A stretch of DNA of 64,000 nt, from the NCBI RefSeq assembly GCF_002865645.1, contig NW_020194620.1, positions 1,123,353 to 1,187,352 of the forward strand, in the 5' to 3' direction. The DNA is from Hyaloscypha bicolor E (lineage: Eukaryota > Ascomycota > Leotiomycetes > Helotiales > Hyaloscyphaceae). Position 1 is the first letter of the stretch. Each line of letters opens with the position of its first letter. Shown in pieces: positions 1-12,357 of this stretch. The position numbers and the translations under genes were made by a program. The notes under the pieces were generated by a model, which was given only the letters and a program-made list of their open reading frames with translations, ran no database searches and was not told the DNA's origin.

Positions 1-2875
1 ACGCGTCGTTCCAGAGGACCAACTCCAGACCGATACTCGCATTGGTCTTACAGAAGCCGAAGTACACGCCCGTCGCAAGAAGTACGGTCTGAATCAGATG
101 AAGGAAGAGAAGGAGAATCTGTTTCTCAAGTTCTTGGGATACTTCATTGGCCCCATTCAATTCGTCATGGAGGTATGTACTCGAGTTCTCTTTTCGCCCC
201 TCTTCAACTTCCTGCTCCCTGGAGCTCTGCCCGCTGTGCCCGCTGTGCCCGCATGTATTCTCCCTCCACCAAGAGGCCCGCTTGGGTGCGGCTGGGGTGC
301 CTCAATTGCGAGGCGAAAAGACGTGAAACAATCCTCCGAGTGCTCCGTGCTAATAAAAACGTTTGTGATAGGCTGCCGCTGTTCTTGCTGCAGGTCTCGA
401 AGATTGGGTCGATTTCGGCGTCATTTGCGCGCTGCTATTGCTGAATGCCGCGGTCGGTTTCATCCAAGAATTCCAAGCTGGTTCCATTGTGGACGAGCTG
501 AAGAAGACCCTTGCCCTGAAAGCTGTTGTGCTCCGTGACGGACGACTCTTTGAGGTCGAAGCTCCTGAAGTTGTTCCTGGTGATATTCTGCAAATCGAAG
601 AAGTAAGCTCAATGGCCCAAAATCGCGAATGAAATGGCACTAACAGAATTGTGCGTAGGGTACTATCATTCCCGCAGATGGCCGCATTGTTACCGATGAT
701 GCTTTCCTCCAAGTCGATCAATCTGCCATTACTGGCGAGTCCCTCGCAGTCGACAAACACAAGGGTGATCAGTGTTATGCCTCTTCTGGTGTCAAGCGTG
801 GTGAGGCCTTCATGGTCATCACAGCCACCGGTGACAACACTTTCGTCGGTCGTGCCGCTGCTCTTGTGAACCAAGCTTCCGGTGGAACTGGTCATTTCAC
901 GGAGGTCTTGAACGGCATCGGAACGGTTCTTTTGATCTTGGTCATTTTCACCAACCTGATTGTCTGGATTTCGTCCTTCTACCGATCTAACCCAATTGTC
1001 CAAATTCTCGAGTACACCTTGGCCATCACCATTATTGGTGTCCCCGTCGGTCTCCCCGCCGTCGTCACCACCACCATGGCTGTCGGTGCTGCTTATCTCG
1101 CCAAGAAGAAGGCTATCGTCCAGAAGCTATCTGCCATTGAGTCCCTGGCTGGTGTCGAAATTCTCTGCTCTGACAAGACTGGTACTTTGACCAAGAACAA
1201 GCTCTCTCTCGCCGAGCCCTTCACCGTCCCAGGTGTTGAGCCTGATGATCTTATGTTGACTGCCTGTCTCGCTGCCTCCCGCAAGAAGAAGGGTATCGAC
1301 GCTATTGACAAGGCTTTCTTGAAGGCACTCCGATTTTACCCTCGCGCAAAGTCGGTCCTCTCTAAGTACAAGGTTATCGAATTCCACCCCTTTGATCCCG
1401 TCTCCAAGAAGGTCCAGGCAGTTGTCGAGTCACCGCAGGGTGAGCGTATCATCTGTGTGAAGGGAGCACCACTTTTCGTTTTGAAGACTGTCGAGGAAGA
1501 CCACCCCATTCCTGAAGAGATCGACCAAGCCTACAAGAACAAGGTCGCCGAATTCGCTACTCGTGGGTTCCGTTCTCTTGGTGTTGCGCGCAAGCGTGGT
1601 GAAGGCCAGTGGGAGATTCTTGGTATTATGCCTTGCTCTGACCCTCCTCGTCATGACACTGCCCGCACTATCAACGAAGCCAAGACTCTCGGTCTTTCAA
1701 TCAAGATGTTGACAGGTGATGCTGTCGGTATTGCTCGTGAAACTTCCCGCCAACTCGGTCTCGGTACCAACGTCTACAATGCTGAGCGTCTTGGTCTCGG
1801 TGGTGGCGGAGATATGCCAGGCTCAGAGGTGTATGATTTCGTCGAAGCTGCTGATGGATTCGCCGAGGTTTTCCCCCAGCATAAGTACAACGTCGTCGAG
1901 ATTCTGCAACAGCGTGGTTACCTGGTCGCCATGACCGGTGACGGTGTCAATGATGCTCCTTCTCTCAAGAAGGCTGATACTGGTATTGCCGTCGAGGGTG
2001 CCTCTGATGCAGCTCGATCTGCCGCTGATATCGTCTTCTTGGCTCCTGGTCTCGGTGCTATCATCGATGCTCTCAAGACTTCCCGACAAATTTTCCACCG
2101 AATGTACGCCTACGTTGTCTATCGTATCGCCTTGTCCATCCACTTGGAAATCTTCCTCGGTCTCTGGATTGCCATCTTGAACAGATCTCTCAACATCGAG
2201 TTGGTCGTCTTCATCGCCATTTTCGCAGATGTCGCCACCCTGGCTATTGCCTATGATAATGCGCCGTTCTCCAAGACCCCCGTCAAGTGGAACTTGCCCA
2301 AGCTATGGGGTATGTCCATCCTCCTCGGCATTGTTCTCGCCATTGGCACTTGGATCACTCTCACAACCATGATCGCCCGTGGCCAGAACGGCGGTATTGT
2401 CCAGAACTTTGGTGTTCTCGATGAGGTCGTCTTCTTGGAAATCTCTCTCACTGAGAACTGGCTGATCTTTATCACCCGTGCTAATGGTCCTTTCTGGTCT
2501 TCGATCCCTTCATGGCAACTGTCCGGTGCTATCTTGCTTGTCGATCTTCTGGCAACCTTCTTCACCCTCTTCGGATGGTTCCTTCACGGACACCAAACTT
2601 CCATTGTGGCTGTCGTCCGCATTTGGATCTTCTCGTTCGGTATTTTCTGCATCATGGGAGGCGTCTACTATCTTCTCCAAGACAGTGTCGGCTTCGACAA
2701 CCTCATGCACGGAAAGTCGCCCAAGAAGAACCAAAAGCAACGATCATTAGAAGATTTCGGTAAGTCATTGCGCAAGAGTCGCATATTACCCCTCGTTTCA
2801 TACCCCCCTCAGCTAACGTGTTTCATAGTCGTCTCGCTCCAACGTGTCTCCACCCAGCACGAAAAGTCCTCGTAA
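1..2875 (+). CDS. pma1: Plasma-membrane H+-ATPase PMA1, 5' end outside window
   Basis: P-type (P3A) proton pump that exports H+ at the cost of ATP and sets the plasma-membrane potential used by secondary transporters. Exons read as 1-172, 372-602, 659-2759 and 2829-2875, joining to 849 residues; about 70-75 N-terminal residues lie before the window. Visible motifs are the TGES actuator loop, the phosphorylation site [10 protein letters not shown] (Asp codon at 1172), [10 protein letters not shown] and the hinge TGDGVNDAP. The last 47-nt exon restores the conserved tail [15 protein letters not shown], the autoinhibitory segment whose Ser/Thr pair is phosphorylated in yeast. Without splicing the third exon would run to a different tail, so the intron 2760-2828 matters. 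The first intron (199 nt) is spliced so that VME joins AAAVLAAG. Family assignment is certain by motif content; which paralogue it is cannot be told. Confidence 0.97.
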
Positions 2876-3981
2876 AAATTGCATGGAGCGCGTCTCGCAC
2901 ATTGCCGATGCGCGCCTGGTGAAGTGGCGTTTCTTAGGTGTGTTTACATAGCCGTTACTCGTCTTACATGTACAGTCTTGACTGGCTTTTGACAGTACTT
3001 GGCTCATTACTTCTCTTTCACTCTTCAACAAACTTCCAATCGTGTATCGTTCGATCGCTCTTGGGTGGCAAGGGGACGATAATTATTTGAGTGAGAGCGT
3101 TGCAAGATTGGGGGTTTCTGGAGAGAGAAAAGAGAAGGGGCAGGCGTTGGACTGTCGGTTTTTCCGGTCCGGTGTCTTCATACCCCGCATACTAAATTTC
3201 CTTGAATTCTTAATAAAGTAAAATCATAAGACTGAGGGCCCTTGTGAAGTGAGACTCGAGGAAGGAGAAAGTGAAGGCTGGGCCAAGGTTAAAAAGACTA
3301 GATGTCGGTTACTAACTTTTTCGACGGATCTCCGGCATCGCATTTGACGTCAGCGGCTCCACACGGAATTGATGGATTATTTCTCAAATGAGATGACTTC
3401 TCCATCGGATTACTCACGGGATCGTTTGAATCCAAAGATTCGGATTCCTTCGCTCTGAATTTGAAGTCTCATTACATGATGTTACTGGTGAAGACTCTCT
3501 CACCTGGCTCGCATCACGTTTAAGCTCGCATCAAACACCGTAAGAGGATGAAAATATCAATGATATAGCAATCTAATCTCAATGTCGAACTCAAGAGGGA
3601 AAGGGTGTTTGTGTGTGCTTGTACATTGTCTTCCAATCTTCACCTTTTCATCGAGTCGAGTCAGTCCCAAGCTTCACCCCGCTTGACTCGCTTCCCCTTT
3701 CTTTCAAACGTCTGGCACACCCTCACAGCACACTCAGCTCAGGGGCAGATTGCAGGAGGACAAGGACCCAACATCGCCTTTGCTATCTCATTCTATCTAC
3801 CACACTCCTTTCCTTCCCTCATTCTTTCTTTCTTGCCTTCCTTCTCCTCACTCCTGTCTCAAAACCCAGGATTCAAAATCGGTATTCTATATATACAATG
3901 TGATGCAATGCGATGCAATGATGAACAAACATGAACCGATGTCCAACAAACGGCCAAGTACGCAGAAAAGAGAGGTCTAAT
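2876..3981. other. Convergent intergenic region between PMA1 and the acyl-CoA synthetase
   Basis: Holds the 3' ends of two convergent genes. A long pyrimidine tract (about 3785-3860, C/T rich on the + strand) and a TATATA segment near 3892 are visible. Only short ORFs with no recognisable similarity are present, so I annotate no gene. Confidence 0.6.
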
Positions 3982-6201
3982 CTACAATTTCGCCTTCGGC
4001 GTCTCTTCAGCGAGTGATTCCTCGTACATCCGATCCAGCTCGGCGCGGAACTTCTTTGCTGTTTGGGGGCGCTTGAGCTTAAGCCTGTTCATTGTTAGCA
4101 CGTATCTCAGCCAGAAGGCAAGAAAGGGGATAGGGACTTACGTGGGAGTCAAAAGCTCATTCTCAATCGTGAACGGATCAACCTCCAAATGACAATTCTT
4201 GACCCTCTCCCAGCTGTTAAACTTATTCTTCTTCCCGATCTTCTCGAGCTCCTGGACCAGCGCCTTCCGCACACGAATATCCTTCGCTGCGGCCTTCACG
4301 GCATCTAGATCCTCTGGCTGGATGGTCTTCTTCAAGATGCCGCTGGCGAAGGGCGCAAAGGCTACGGGATCGACGCCGAAGATCGACACAAGGAAAGCTT
4401 GCGTGGAGTCGCCGTGCACGTACGCTTGCGCCACGATGTTTGTGTTGGCCATATACACGTTCTCGATCCGCTCGGGGGAGACGTATTCTCCCTGCGCCAG
4501 CTTGAGGACGTTCTTCACGCGGTCCACGATCTTGAAGCGACCCATCGAGTCAACTTCCGCGATATCGCCTGTCCTAAACCACCCATCTTCCGTCATGGCT
4601 TTCGCGGTCTCGGCTTCGTTCTTGTAGTAGCCTTTGAAGATTGGAGTTCCGCGCAGCAGGAGCTCGCCTCGTGGGTTGGGCGAGTCGGTCACGAGGTACT
4701 CCATGTCCGGGACGGACTTGAGGCAAATTTCCACTCCTGCGCCAACGGCGCCGCAGTTTCCGGAGGAGAAATCGTCTTCGTATTGGCAGAGGCCGACGGC
4801 GTAGGATTCAGTTAGGCCGTAGCCTTGGACGAAATCGTTTCCGAAGGCAGCACGGAGGAACTGGTGGAGCGTTGGGTCTAGAGGAGCGCTGCCGCTGACC
4901 ATGCCGCGGGCTCGTTGCAGGCCAAAAGCACTGCGGAGCTTGGGCGTGAAGAAGCGGTCGTAGAGGAAGTGCTTGTTCGTTGCTTGTCCGTGGGGGAGCT
5001 TCATGGACGCAAGCTTGGCGTTGATGACATGTCGTCCCATTGCCCCTTTCAAGCCTGGGGCGTCAATTGCGGCTGTTCGGATAGCGGATCCAAAACGGTT
5101 GTACAGGCGGGGTACGGAGTTGAATCCAGTAGGGCGGAGGAGCTTCATGTCGTCGACGAGGCCCAAAATGTCGCCGTGGAAATACCCAATGCCTCCACCT
5201 GCGGCCAGAACACCATGTTCTGCAACTCGCTGGTAGATGTGGGCTAGAGGAAGGTAAGAGCACAGAATATCGTCAGGCAGTGTATCTGTCTGGCCTCGAG
5301 CAGTTGAAGTTCCTCCAACAGCATTTGCGTGGGTCAGCATAACCCCTTTGGGATTTCCAGTCGTTCCGGAGGTATAGTTGATTGTAATGAGGTCGTCAGG
5401 TCGAGGCGGCTTCATTGGCAAACCGGATGCAGCTCCCAGCGCCTCAACATCCTTGATATAATGGATTTGAATGCCTGCATCAGCTGCGAGAGCATTCAAA
5501 ATAGCTGCTTTCGAATTTCCTGGTTGCTCCCCTGCATCTAGAGGGTCTAAGCAGACAATGATCTTCAATGTTGGGACTCTGGAGGCGATCTTGAGGAGGG
5601 TCGGGATATGCGGGAGACTCGTGATGACACACTTAAGAGTGGCATGGTTAATGATGTACTCGGTGGTCTCGGGACCTAGGGTATCGTAGATCGAAACAGT
5701 AAATAAAGATTGGGACATGCATCCCAAATCTGAAAAAGTCAGCCATAAGGTTCTCCTTCGAGGGTTTGAGAACTCGCCAGAAATCTGCCATTCCGCACGG
5801 TTTTGACACCACAACCCAACACCGTATTTCTCTTCTGTGACTCCAATTTTCTTGTGCAACTCAACAATTCCAGCCCCGAAGTTCTTTCTCCGCAACGCCG
5901 TCTCCGCATATGTTATCCATTCGTATTTCCCATACGTTTGCGTCACCGGATCCCAGTGCCTAGTTCCCAAACATCTAGCGTTGGGGCGCTTCTTTGTAGA
6001 GATCTCGAAGAAGTCGTGGGACGTACGGGCTTCAGGATTATAAGTCTGGAGCAGAGGGCTATCGACGAAGCGCCAGTGTCTGTAGACTGCACTGCGGTCT
6101 TCTTTGGCGCTGCCAGGAATTGGGAGCGAGTAGGCCGACCCAGGAGGCGGCGGGGTTTTCAATGTCCTGGCGTAGGCTTCGGGATCTTGGGTCGGGGCCA
6201 T
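3982..6201 (-). CDS. Peroxisomal long-chain-fatty-acid CoA ligase (Faa2-like)
   Basis: AMP-forming acyl-CoA synthetase that activates fatty acids for beta-oxidation. Exons on the minus strand are 6201-5778, 5729-4142 and 4084-3982, giving 704 residues, the usual length. Motifs: the P-loop YTSGTTGNPKGVML, FRTGDIAEVD and the acyl-specificity region VDRVKNVLKLAQGEYVSPE. The 103-nt last exon, reached through intron 4085-4141, ends in AKL, a peroxisomal targeting signal type 1. The first intron (5730-5777, 48 nt) uses a GC donor and has a multiple-of-3 length, so unspliced RNA would stay open and insert 16 residues before DLGCMSQSLF. I chose the ATG at 6201 (MAPTQDP); an in-frame ATG nine codons upstream (6228) is possible. 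A CCGAGG hexamer, the reverse complement of the CCTCGG fatty-acid response motif known in Aspergillus, lies at 6465-6470. Confidence 0.93.
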
Positions 6202-7602
6202 GATCTCTCGCGGAAGTGAATAATCCAAAGGAGGATTCTACAGAGCTGGAAAAGGTCGGTATCCGCGGACCGTGAAATAGAAGGGAAACAGCGGCTGAGA
6301 CAGTGGACTTTACCTGGCCAAAGAATAACTTTTGGGCGGCGGATGATCTTATTGAACTCTTCCAATGGATGCAGACAGCGTGAGAAGAAAGAGAGGAAGG
6401 GGGGAAGAGGAGGAGCTGCCCGGCATGTGGGTTTTGGATGTCTGGGTCTGTACGCAGCACTTGGCCGAGGCACGCTGGAATCCACGCAAAGCTAGAAGCA
6501 GCCTCCGAAGGCCGACCCACCCCCTGCGCCACCGCGACGGAGCGACCGAAAAGGGGCAACTCGTGCTGCTACATAGTACGATATCGCGAATCTGTCGAGA
6601 CTCGGTGAAGCGTACAGATAGATCGATAGATGCCTCTGCTGATGAATACCCAAGTGTTTTGGCGCGATTCCGCCAGCGACCCGGGATTTCTCCACCGTGG
6701 TATTGACTACCGTTCGGCGGCATGGATAAAGGAGCTCCTGGTCGTATTTCACATGCTTGATGCGACGCTTCACTCTTGCTTTAGGCTCGAAAAAAAAAAT
6801 ATGTGGGGTAGAAGAATGGCCGGCCCCGCCTGCCAAGCTCGGCGCTCGTGCATGTCAGAATGCTATCCAAAGTTCCAAACCCCAGACTTGAGCCTTCAAA
6901 CTTGCTTCTCTCCTCGTCACATGTCTTAAGTCCGGACATTTGCACCCAATGTTACTGTGCAGGTTATCTTCAGGAATGGATGCGGATGAAGAAACGCTTT
7001 TGGTTGCGCTTTTCGGCGGATGAGGGGTTGGTGGCTGCTTGGCACCTGATCACCATCTTCCTTCATGCATGTGCTTTTCGTGGAGGCCAAGTTGGGGCAA
7101 GTTGGGGCTTGCTTGGCTTGTGTAACTTTACACTGGAGGATGGGATTTATTGTTAAAGATGTCCCTTGTCGGAGCCATTAATCCCTACCTCCATGGGAGC
7201 TATCAATGTCCCTAGGACATTTTCAAATGAATCCATTCGCTATTGTACATTTCTATTGTAACGAACGGCCTCTCAGTGAAGCAATCAGCAGGCCATAGCA
7301 GTCCCTAAAGTCTCCTTCATGACTTGAAGGCACCATCTTTGTCTCCCGGATCAAATAATTGAGTCCTTCCAATACCGAAAGCGTCCTCTCCATCGATACC
7401 TACGACTCCCACCCCAGACAACCTTCCACAGAGCACCGAAGATCAAAATCCCATCCTTTTTGATTATTTGAACCTCTTGACAAATGCTATTCCTCGAATT
7501 CAAGAAAGGATCTAGACCTTACAGAGGCCAACTCCATTTGCAACCGAATCGTGAATTCCAAAGCAAGACGATGACAGCTGTCACAGGTAAGGAGTGCTGT
7601 GT
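6202..7602. other. Intergenic region upstream of the acyl-CoA synthetase
   Basis: Contains the promoter of the acyl-CoA synthetase and the 3' flank of the zinc-cluster gene, both on the minus strand. The only sequence feature I can name is the CCGAGG hexamer at 6465-6470. The ORFs here have no family signature, and I see no RNA gene. Confidence 0.5.
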
Positions 7603-9261
7603 CTAACTCGGAATCCATCCTATCTCCTCAATTGGCCATCGAATCCATAGTCGATGCTCTTCATCAAGCAGATGGTAGATCCTCGCGATGAGATGAGTAG
7701 CCCATCCCTCCATCCACCAGCAAGAGTCCAGGCGTCGGAGACTCACGCAGAAATAGCTGAATATACAGAGGGACTCCTGTGTGCGTTGCCGCAAAAGCTC
7801 GAGGAAGCTGTGATTCCCTTCGAACACCCATATGAAAACATCCGCTGGTTCGAAGGTTGGGCCTTGACCAGACCCGGGGTATGTGACGAAGGATTTTCGG
7901 AGGCTGTCGATGGCGGCTAGGTATATGGTAACGTCCTGGCGATCGACGGTGCTCCTATTGATGAGTTGATGAAGCTCAGCGAGGGGACTATCTTCTGGTG
8001 CCTCTTCTGCAAGAAGCTTCTCGCGCAGCTCATACCGTCGTCGTCCAGCACTGAACATGGGTCCGAGGGACCCGTTAAACAAAATCTTCGGGGAAGTCTC
8101 AACGATGAAGCTAGTGCCTTTGACCAAGGCCAACCAATCCGCGATACTATTATCTCCCACAAGAAGGAAGTCTCCTGGTTTGCGAGGAGTTGCTACTGTG
8201 AAGAATAAGGTGAGTGCTGAGAAGATGTAAACACCGGTACAATTCTCCTCGTTGATTTCTGTCAGAGCATTTGTCGCTTGACGAAGCCCAATTTGGTGTT
8301 GAAGCATGGCTTGAGAGTTGTATAACTCCTTCTTCTCAGGTCGATATCGAGCCAGATGGAGAGCAGAGAGGGCCAGTATGCCACGCATCACAAAGTCGTA
8401 TTGAAAACCAAGTTGAGGAACCTAGGTGGTGTTAGTACGCTTGCTATCTCGCTAAAACGAAAAAGGCCCATGACGTGAATGCTCAAACCTAACTAAACAG
8501 TCTGGCTAAGGAAATCACCGCTGGTAGGAGTGCAAGGCTTACATTTATCTTCCATAACGTTTTCATAGCAGGGTCGGTATGGAGGGTATTAGCGGTTGAG
8601 GTTGTGTAATTGTGCAGAAGTTCCAAGTCCAACAAATTCAGCCCTGGGGTTGATTGCACATCGTGGAGGGACATTGGTGTGTCTCCGCTGAAATCCGGCG
8701 TTGGCCCACCTCCGGTAGAGCCATTTCGAGGAGAATTGGTCACCTATTTTCGTCAGCATTTGGTATGGGCCAGAGTCAAGGAGTAAAGCTACTACTTACT
8801 TGTGTACCTCTGCCCGAATTGCTGGTTCCTCCAATCGACTGTGATATAAAGTCGCAAACTACCGAGTGCTTGACGCAATTGTGACAGCTAGGACGTTGCT
8901 CATCGCACTACAGTGAGGCTTGTCAGCACAAAACTCATACTGCCAGATTTCTTGGTTTCCCCTTCAGTTTGAGAACAGGGAGAGGATAGAGACTTGTGCT
9001 GGAGAGGAGAAAGATATCTCGGCAGTCAAGGGAGTTTGTAAAACGAAACCGAGGGAGCCAATCAAGGAGAGTCGATTCCAAGGGGATGAAGTTGGATCAC
9101 GTGCGTAAGTATCATTATCTTCCAATGGACACAAAACATGGAGCAAAGTTGGCAGCACTAACCTTAATCTTCCTCGATTTGCAAGTCCGGCAACCGGTAC
9201 GAGTCTTCCGGTGCGTCTTTCGAGCCGAGGGCTTTGTATTCATGCCGGTCTGGTGGTCCAT
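7603..9261 (-). CDS. Zn2Cys6 transcription factor, Upc2-like architecture
   Basis: Nuclear zinc-cluster DNA-binding regulator. Minus-strand exons: 9261-9163, 8907-8800, 8743-8543, 8421-7603 (408 residues). The binuclear zinc cluster is split by the first intron: exon 1 ends TGCRTCKSRKIK and exon 2 opens CDEQRPSCHNC, then VVCDF, giving the spacing C-x2-C-x6-C-x6-C-x2-C-x6-C. The rest is a fungal regulatory domain: MRGILALSALHLA near residue 150 and a C-terminus RWPIEEIGW. An N-terminal zinc cluster followed by this short regulatory domain resembles filamentous-fungal relatives of the sterol regulator Upc2; that placement is tentative. The first intron (8908-9162, 255 nt) is long for this window. 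It is divergent from an RTA1-like gene over 809 bp, which suggests local regulation. The start ATG at 9261 precedes a Lys/Arg-rich stretch typical just before a zinc cluster. Confidence 0.88.
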
Positions 9262-10070
9262 TGCTGCAAGGGGGTCGGCCCCAAGCCGAAATCTCCAGGA
9301 GGGAGCTCCAGAATTCGCAGGCCAAGCAGGCCAATTGCCAGCATTTGAATCCGAGTCCCAGTACGGAGTACGAGTTCTGGTACGTCAGCGAGCAGGCGAA
9401 GCGCTGCGGATTGTGATGGCAGCCTGGAGTGACGGGGAAGAGACTGGGCTTCGCACATTAGTACGTTCGTACAAAACCCGAGGTCGCTTTGAAATAGACA
9501 CTGTTGCGAGGCTGGCGCAAGAGCTTATTTTCTCGCTTCGCCCGCGCATCTCTTGGCGACCTCATCTGCCCAAAGTCTACGATAGCCGCGCCTATTCTGT
9601 TGTCTCTAGTGCCCTTACAAGCCTCGTTTGGGGTATTGGAAACTTCCGAATGCGAATGCGAACATTGTGGTACGAAAGTACGATATACGACGATGCGAGC
9701 GAGCTCTCCGCTCCACACCTTTATTTTCTTTGGCTTCAATACTATGCCACAGCAGCGCAATCTGAAAGTTGCCATTTTGCAGTTGATAACGCGTCTTAGC
9801 TATTTTAATCCCAGTTACTCGCTTTCCAAGATGTATATAGAGTTGCGAGTTCCCCCTTCAACTGCCTTTCCACCCATCCGACCCCCAGCCACTCTTCGAA
9901 TATAAACAAAATACTTTCTCTCCATCATCCCAAGACAACCTGGCAGACACTTGACGTTGCTTGATTACGTCCTCCCCAGCATTTCAAACACTTCAAAGCC
10001 CCTGGCGATTGCTTGATTACTCTCAGAGGTCTCGAAGCCTTTCACAGCCTCCTAGTGTCTCTTGCTCAAC
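9262..10070. promoter_or_regulatory. Bidirectional promoter between zinc-cluster regulator and RTA1-like gene
   Basis: The 809-bp divergent interval holds one TCGTATA core on the minus strand (9690-9684), the sequence bound by Upc2-type sterol regulators in yeasts. GTACGA or its complement TCGTAC also recurs at 9368, 9467, 9670 and 9678, and GTACG/CGTAC arms flank TT at 9461-9472. The motif sequences are directly visible; their use as operator sites is inference. Confidence 0.45.
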
Positions 10071-11094
10071 ATGCTTTCCTTGATTCAGCGGCTTGTTCCA
10101 GGAACGAAGTACCTTCTCTACCATTACAACCCCAATAAAGTCGCAGCCATAGTACTCATTGCTCTTTTCGGCATCACAACGTTTCTTCATATTTTCCAAT
10201 TGACCAGAAAGAGAACCTGGTACTTTATCCCCTTCGTCATCGGCGGTCTCTGTAAGTCAACTCATCCCCTTTTCGCAATGCCCTAGAGAGTGTCTGATAT
10301 TTAAACAGTCGAAACAATTGGCTATGTCGGCCGAGCCATCTCCGCAACGCAGTCTCCGAACTGGTCAACGGGTCCCTACATCTGCCAAAGTCTGTTACTG
10401 CTCTTGGCACCCGCTCTCTTCGCAGCTTCCATATATATGGTGCTTGGGAGGATAATCGTCTTAACAGATGGAGAAACGCATTCCCCAGTCAGGGTGAAGT
10501 GGCTCACCAAAGTTTTCGTTGCTGGAGATGTCATATCTTTCCTAGCACAGTCCGGAGGTAGGACTCCCTGTCCCAAATCCTTTACTTCTGTCGAAGAACA
10601 TTAAGCTGACACACTTTGTAGGAGGAGGAATGCTAGCCAAAGCCACCAGCGACAGCGGTGTCAAGCTCGGACAGAACATTATCACCGGTGGTCTGGGGAT
10701 TCAAGTCCTCTTCTTCGGACTTTTCATCCTCGTTGCCGGGATCTTCAACTACCGCCTCCGCGCTATGCCCTCCCTTCGCTCTAAGCAACTCTCCGTCCCA
10801 TGGCAAAGCTACCTCTTCGTCCTCTACGGCGCCAGTTTCATGATCATGATCCGTTCCGTGTTTCGTATCGTGGAGTATATCATGGGTCAGGATGGGTATT
10901 TGTTGGATCATGAGGTCTTCCTTTATGTCTTCGATGCGGCGTTGATGTTTTTGACGATGGTGTTGTTTAATGTTTATCACCCCAGTAGGATTATTAATAA
11001 AGGTGAGATGGAACATCATGGGAGGGATTTGGAGTCGAATGATAGTGGGTATGCGATGGCAGATCAGACTAAGAGGATGACACCGAGGTACTGA
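10071..11094 (+). CDS. RTA1-like multispan membrane protein (lipid-translocating exporter family)
   Basis: Member of the fungal RTA1/RTM1/RSB1 family of roughly seven-helix membrane proteins linked to resistance to 7-aminocholesterol, to azoles or to sphingoid-base export. Exons 10071-10251, 10309-10557 and 10622-11094 give 300 residues, the usual size. Family features visible are YHYNPN near residue 17, FETIGYVGRAIS just after the first splice, the LAPALFAASIYMVLGRII helix, DVISFLAQSGGGGM spanning the second splice, and RSVFRIVEYIMGQDGYLLDHE. The acidic-polar tail after the last helix (from INKGEMEHH) is probably cytosolic. Its divergent neighbour is a Zn2Cys6 regulator, a plausible transcriptional controller. 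The substrate cannot be read from sequence. Confidence 0.93.
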
Positions 11095-12357
11095 GGGGTT
11101 GGATTTGAGGTTGGAGGGATTGCATGCTGAAGGTGCGAGCACTGTCAGTTGGCAAGGAGGCAAGTGACGGGCTCCAAGGCTCAATGAGAAGATAGATGGG
11201 GAATCTGGAGCGGGGAAGTGATGGCATTCAGCGGCGTTTTAAAGGTTCGCGGATTATAAGGGTATTAATTGGCACGACTTCCTTTGTCACGTCATGTTGA
11301 TAAACTTGCATCGTTTTAGATTATTTCCCAACAGATATGGCTTCGCGGAAATGTAGAATACTGTTTAGACAGGCTTGTTCCTTTCCAAAACAGGATGAAA
11401 ACTTCCTCGGAGACAAGATCAAGAGACTACTCCTGTAGTTATGAGTTCTACCGAACCCAGAACTTGAATTAGAAGATGCATGAAACATGGCACGGAAGGT
11501 TAGCCATGCAGTGAGATGCCAAGATTCCAAGTGAATCGGGTTTTATATGCCAAAATAAGAATTATGTGAGCATACAACGCCCTGCCCCGACCATGGCAAG
11601 GTTCCTTGCACATCAAATGTACACATTCTATCTAACATCTCATAGCTGTCCGCAAACGACCAAAAAGCGTTCAAGCTTTCTCCTCGTCAAAGATCAGAAG
11701 AACCTTAGTAGTAGGGGTTTCACCACTCGAACCACCCCTGCGAACGGAGAAAACCAAACTTATTGAAGTTGATTGACGTTGTTCACGGAAAAAATTCGGT
11801 TCTCCTGGTTTCTCTACTAGTGTTTTGCATTTCCCCCTCACTTCCTACTCTACTCCTTGCTAAGTGATTGAGGTAGGAGGCAAACCTTTTGCCGATCGTT
11901 CACATATTTCGATTTAGAACGTTTGCTATTAATAAAGGTTCTTCCGTTAGTCTCCCCATCCACGCTATGGCCTGGATAGAATCCGTTTTGCTGGTTTGGA
12001 GATCGAGTAGAAATATTTTTGGGCCGAGGACGAATGACAAGACATGCTTCTTATTGTAAATTAAGAGACAAATCCGACAGTTAGTTCGAGGTTGTCCGAT
12101 GAGCTTTTGCTATCTTTACTGTCGCTATAATAGAAGATTTGCAATTTGTTGTGGCTTACTTAGGCTGAGGATATACTATTCTATGAAGGCGGAGGTTGGA
12201 AGCGAGAGTCACGAGTTCACTGGCCTTTCATGCCGAGTCGGGGCCGGAAAGCTGAAAACACCTCCCTTAACAATAGATTGTTATCCTGAAGACTTCTAAT
12301 TTATACATCGAGTCCTAACAACCCTGCTTTGAGCCCAAACTCCAATGCCTGAACATC
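11095..12357. other. Convergent intergenic region, RTA1-like gene to TTC36-like gene
   Basis: Contains 3' flanks of two convergent genes and moderately AT-rich unique sequence. Short ORFs lack any family signature. No tRNA-like B box or obvious repeat was seen. Confidence 0.5.

Noticed and set aside
173..371. Long extra ORF through the first PMA1 intron
   Set aside because: Splicing at GTATGT and TGATAG reproduces the conserved [12 protein letters not shown] exactly.
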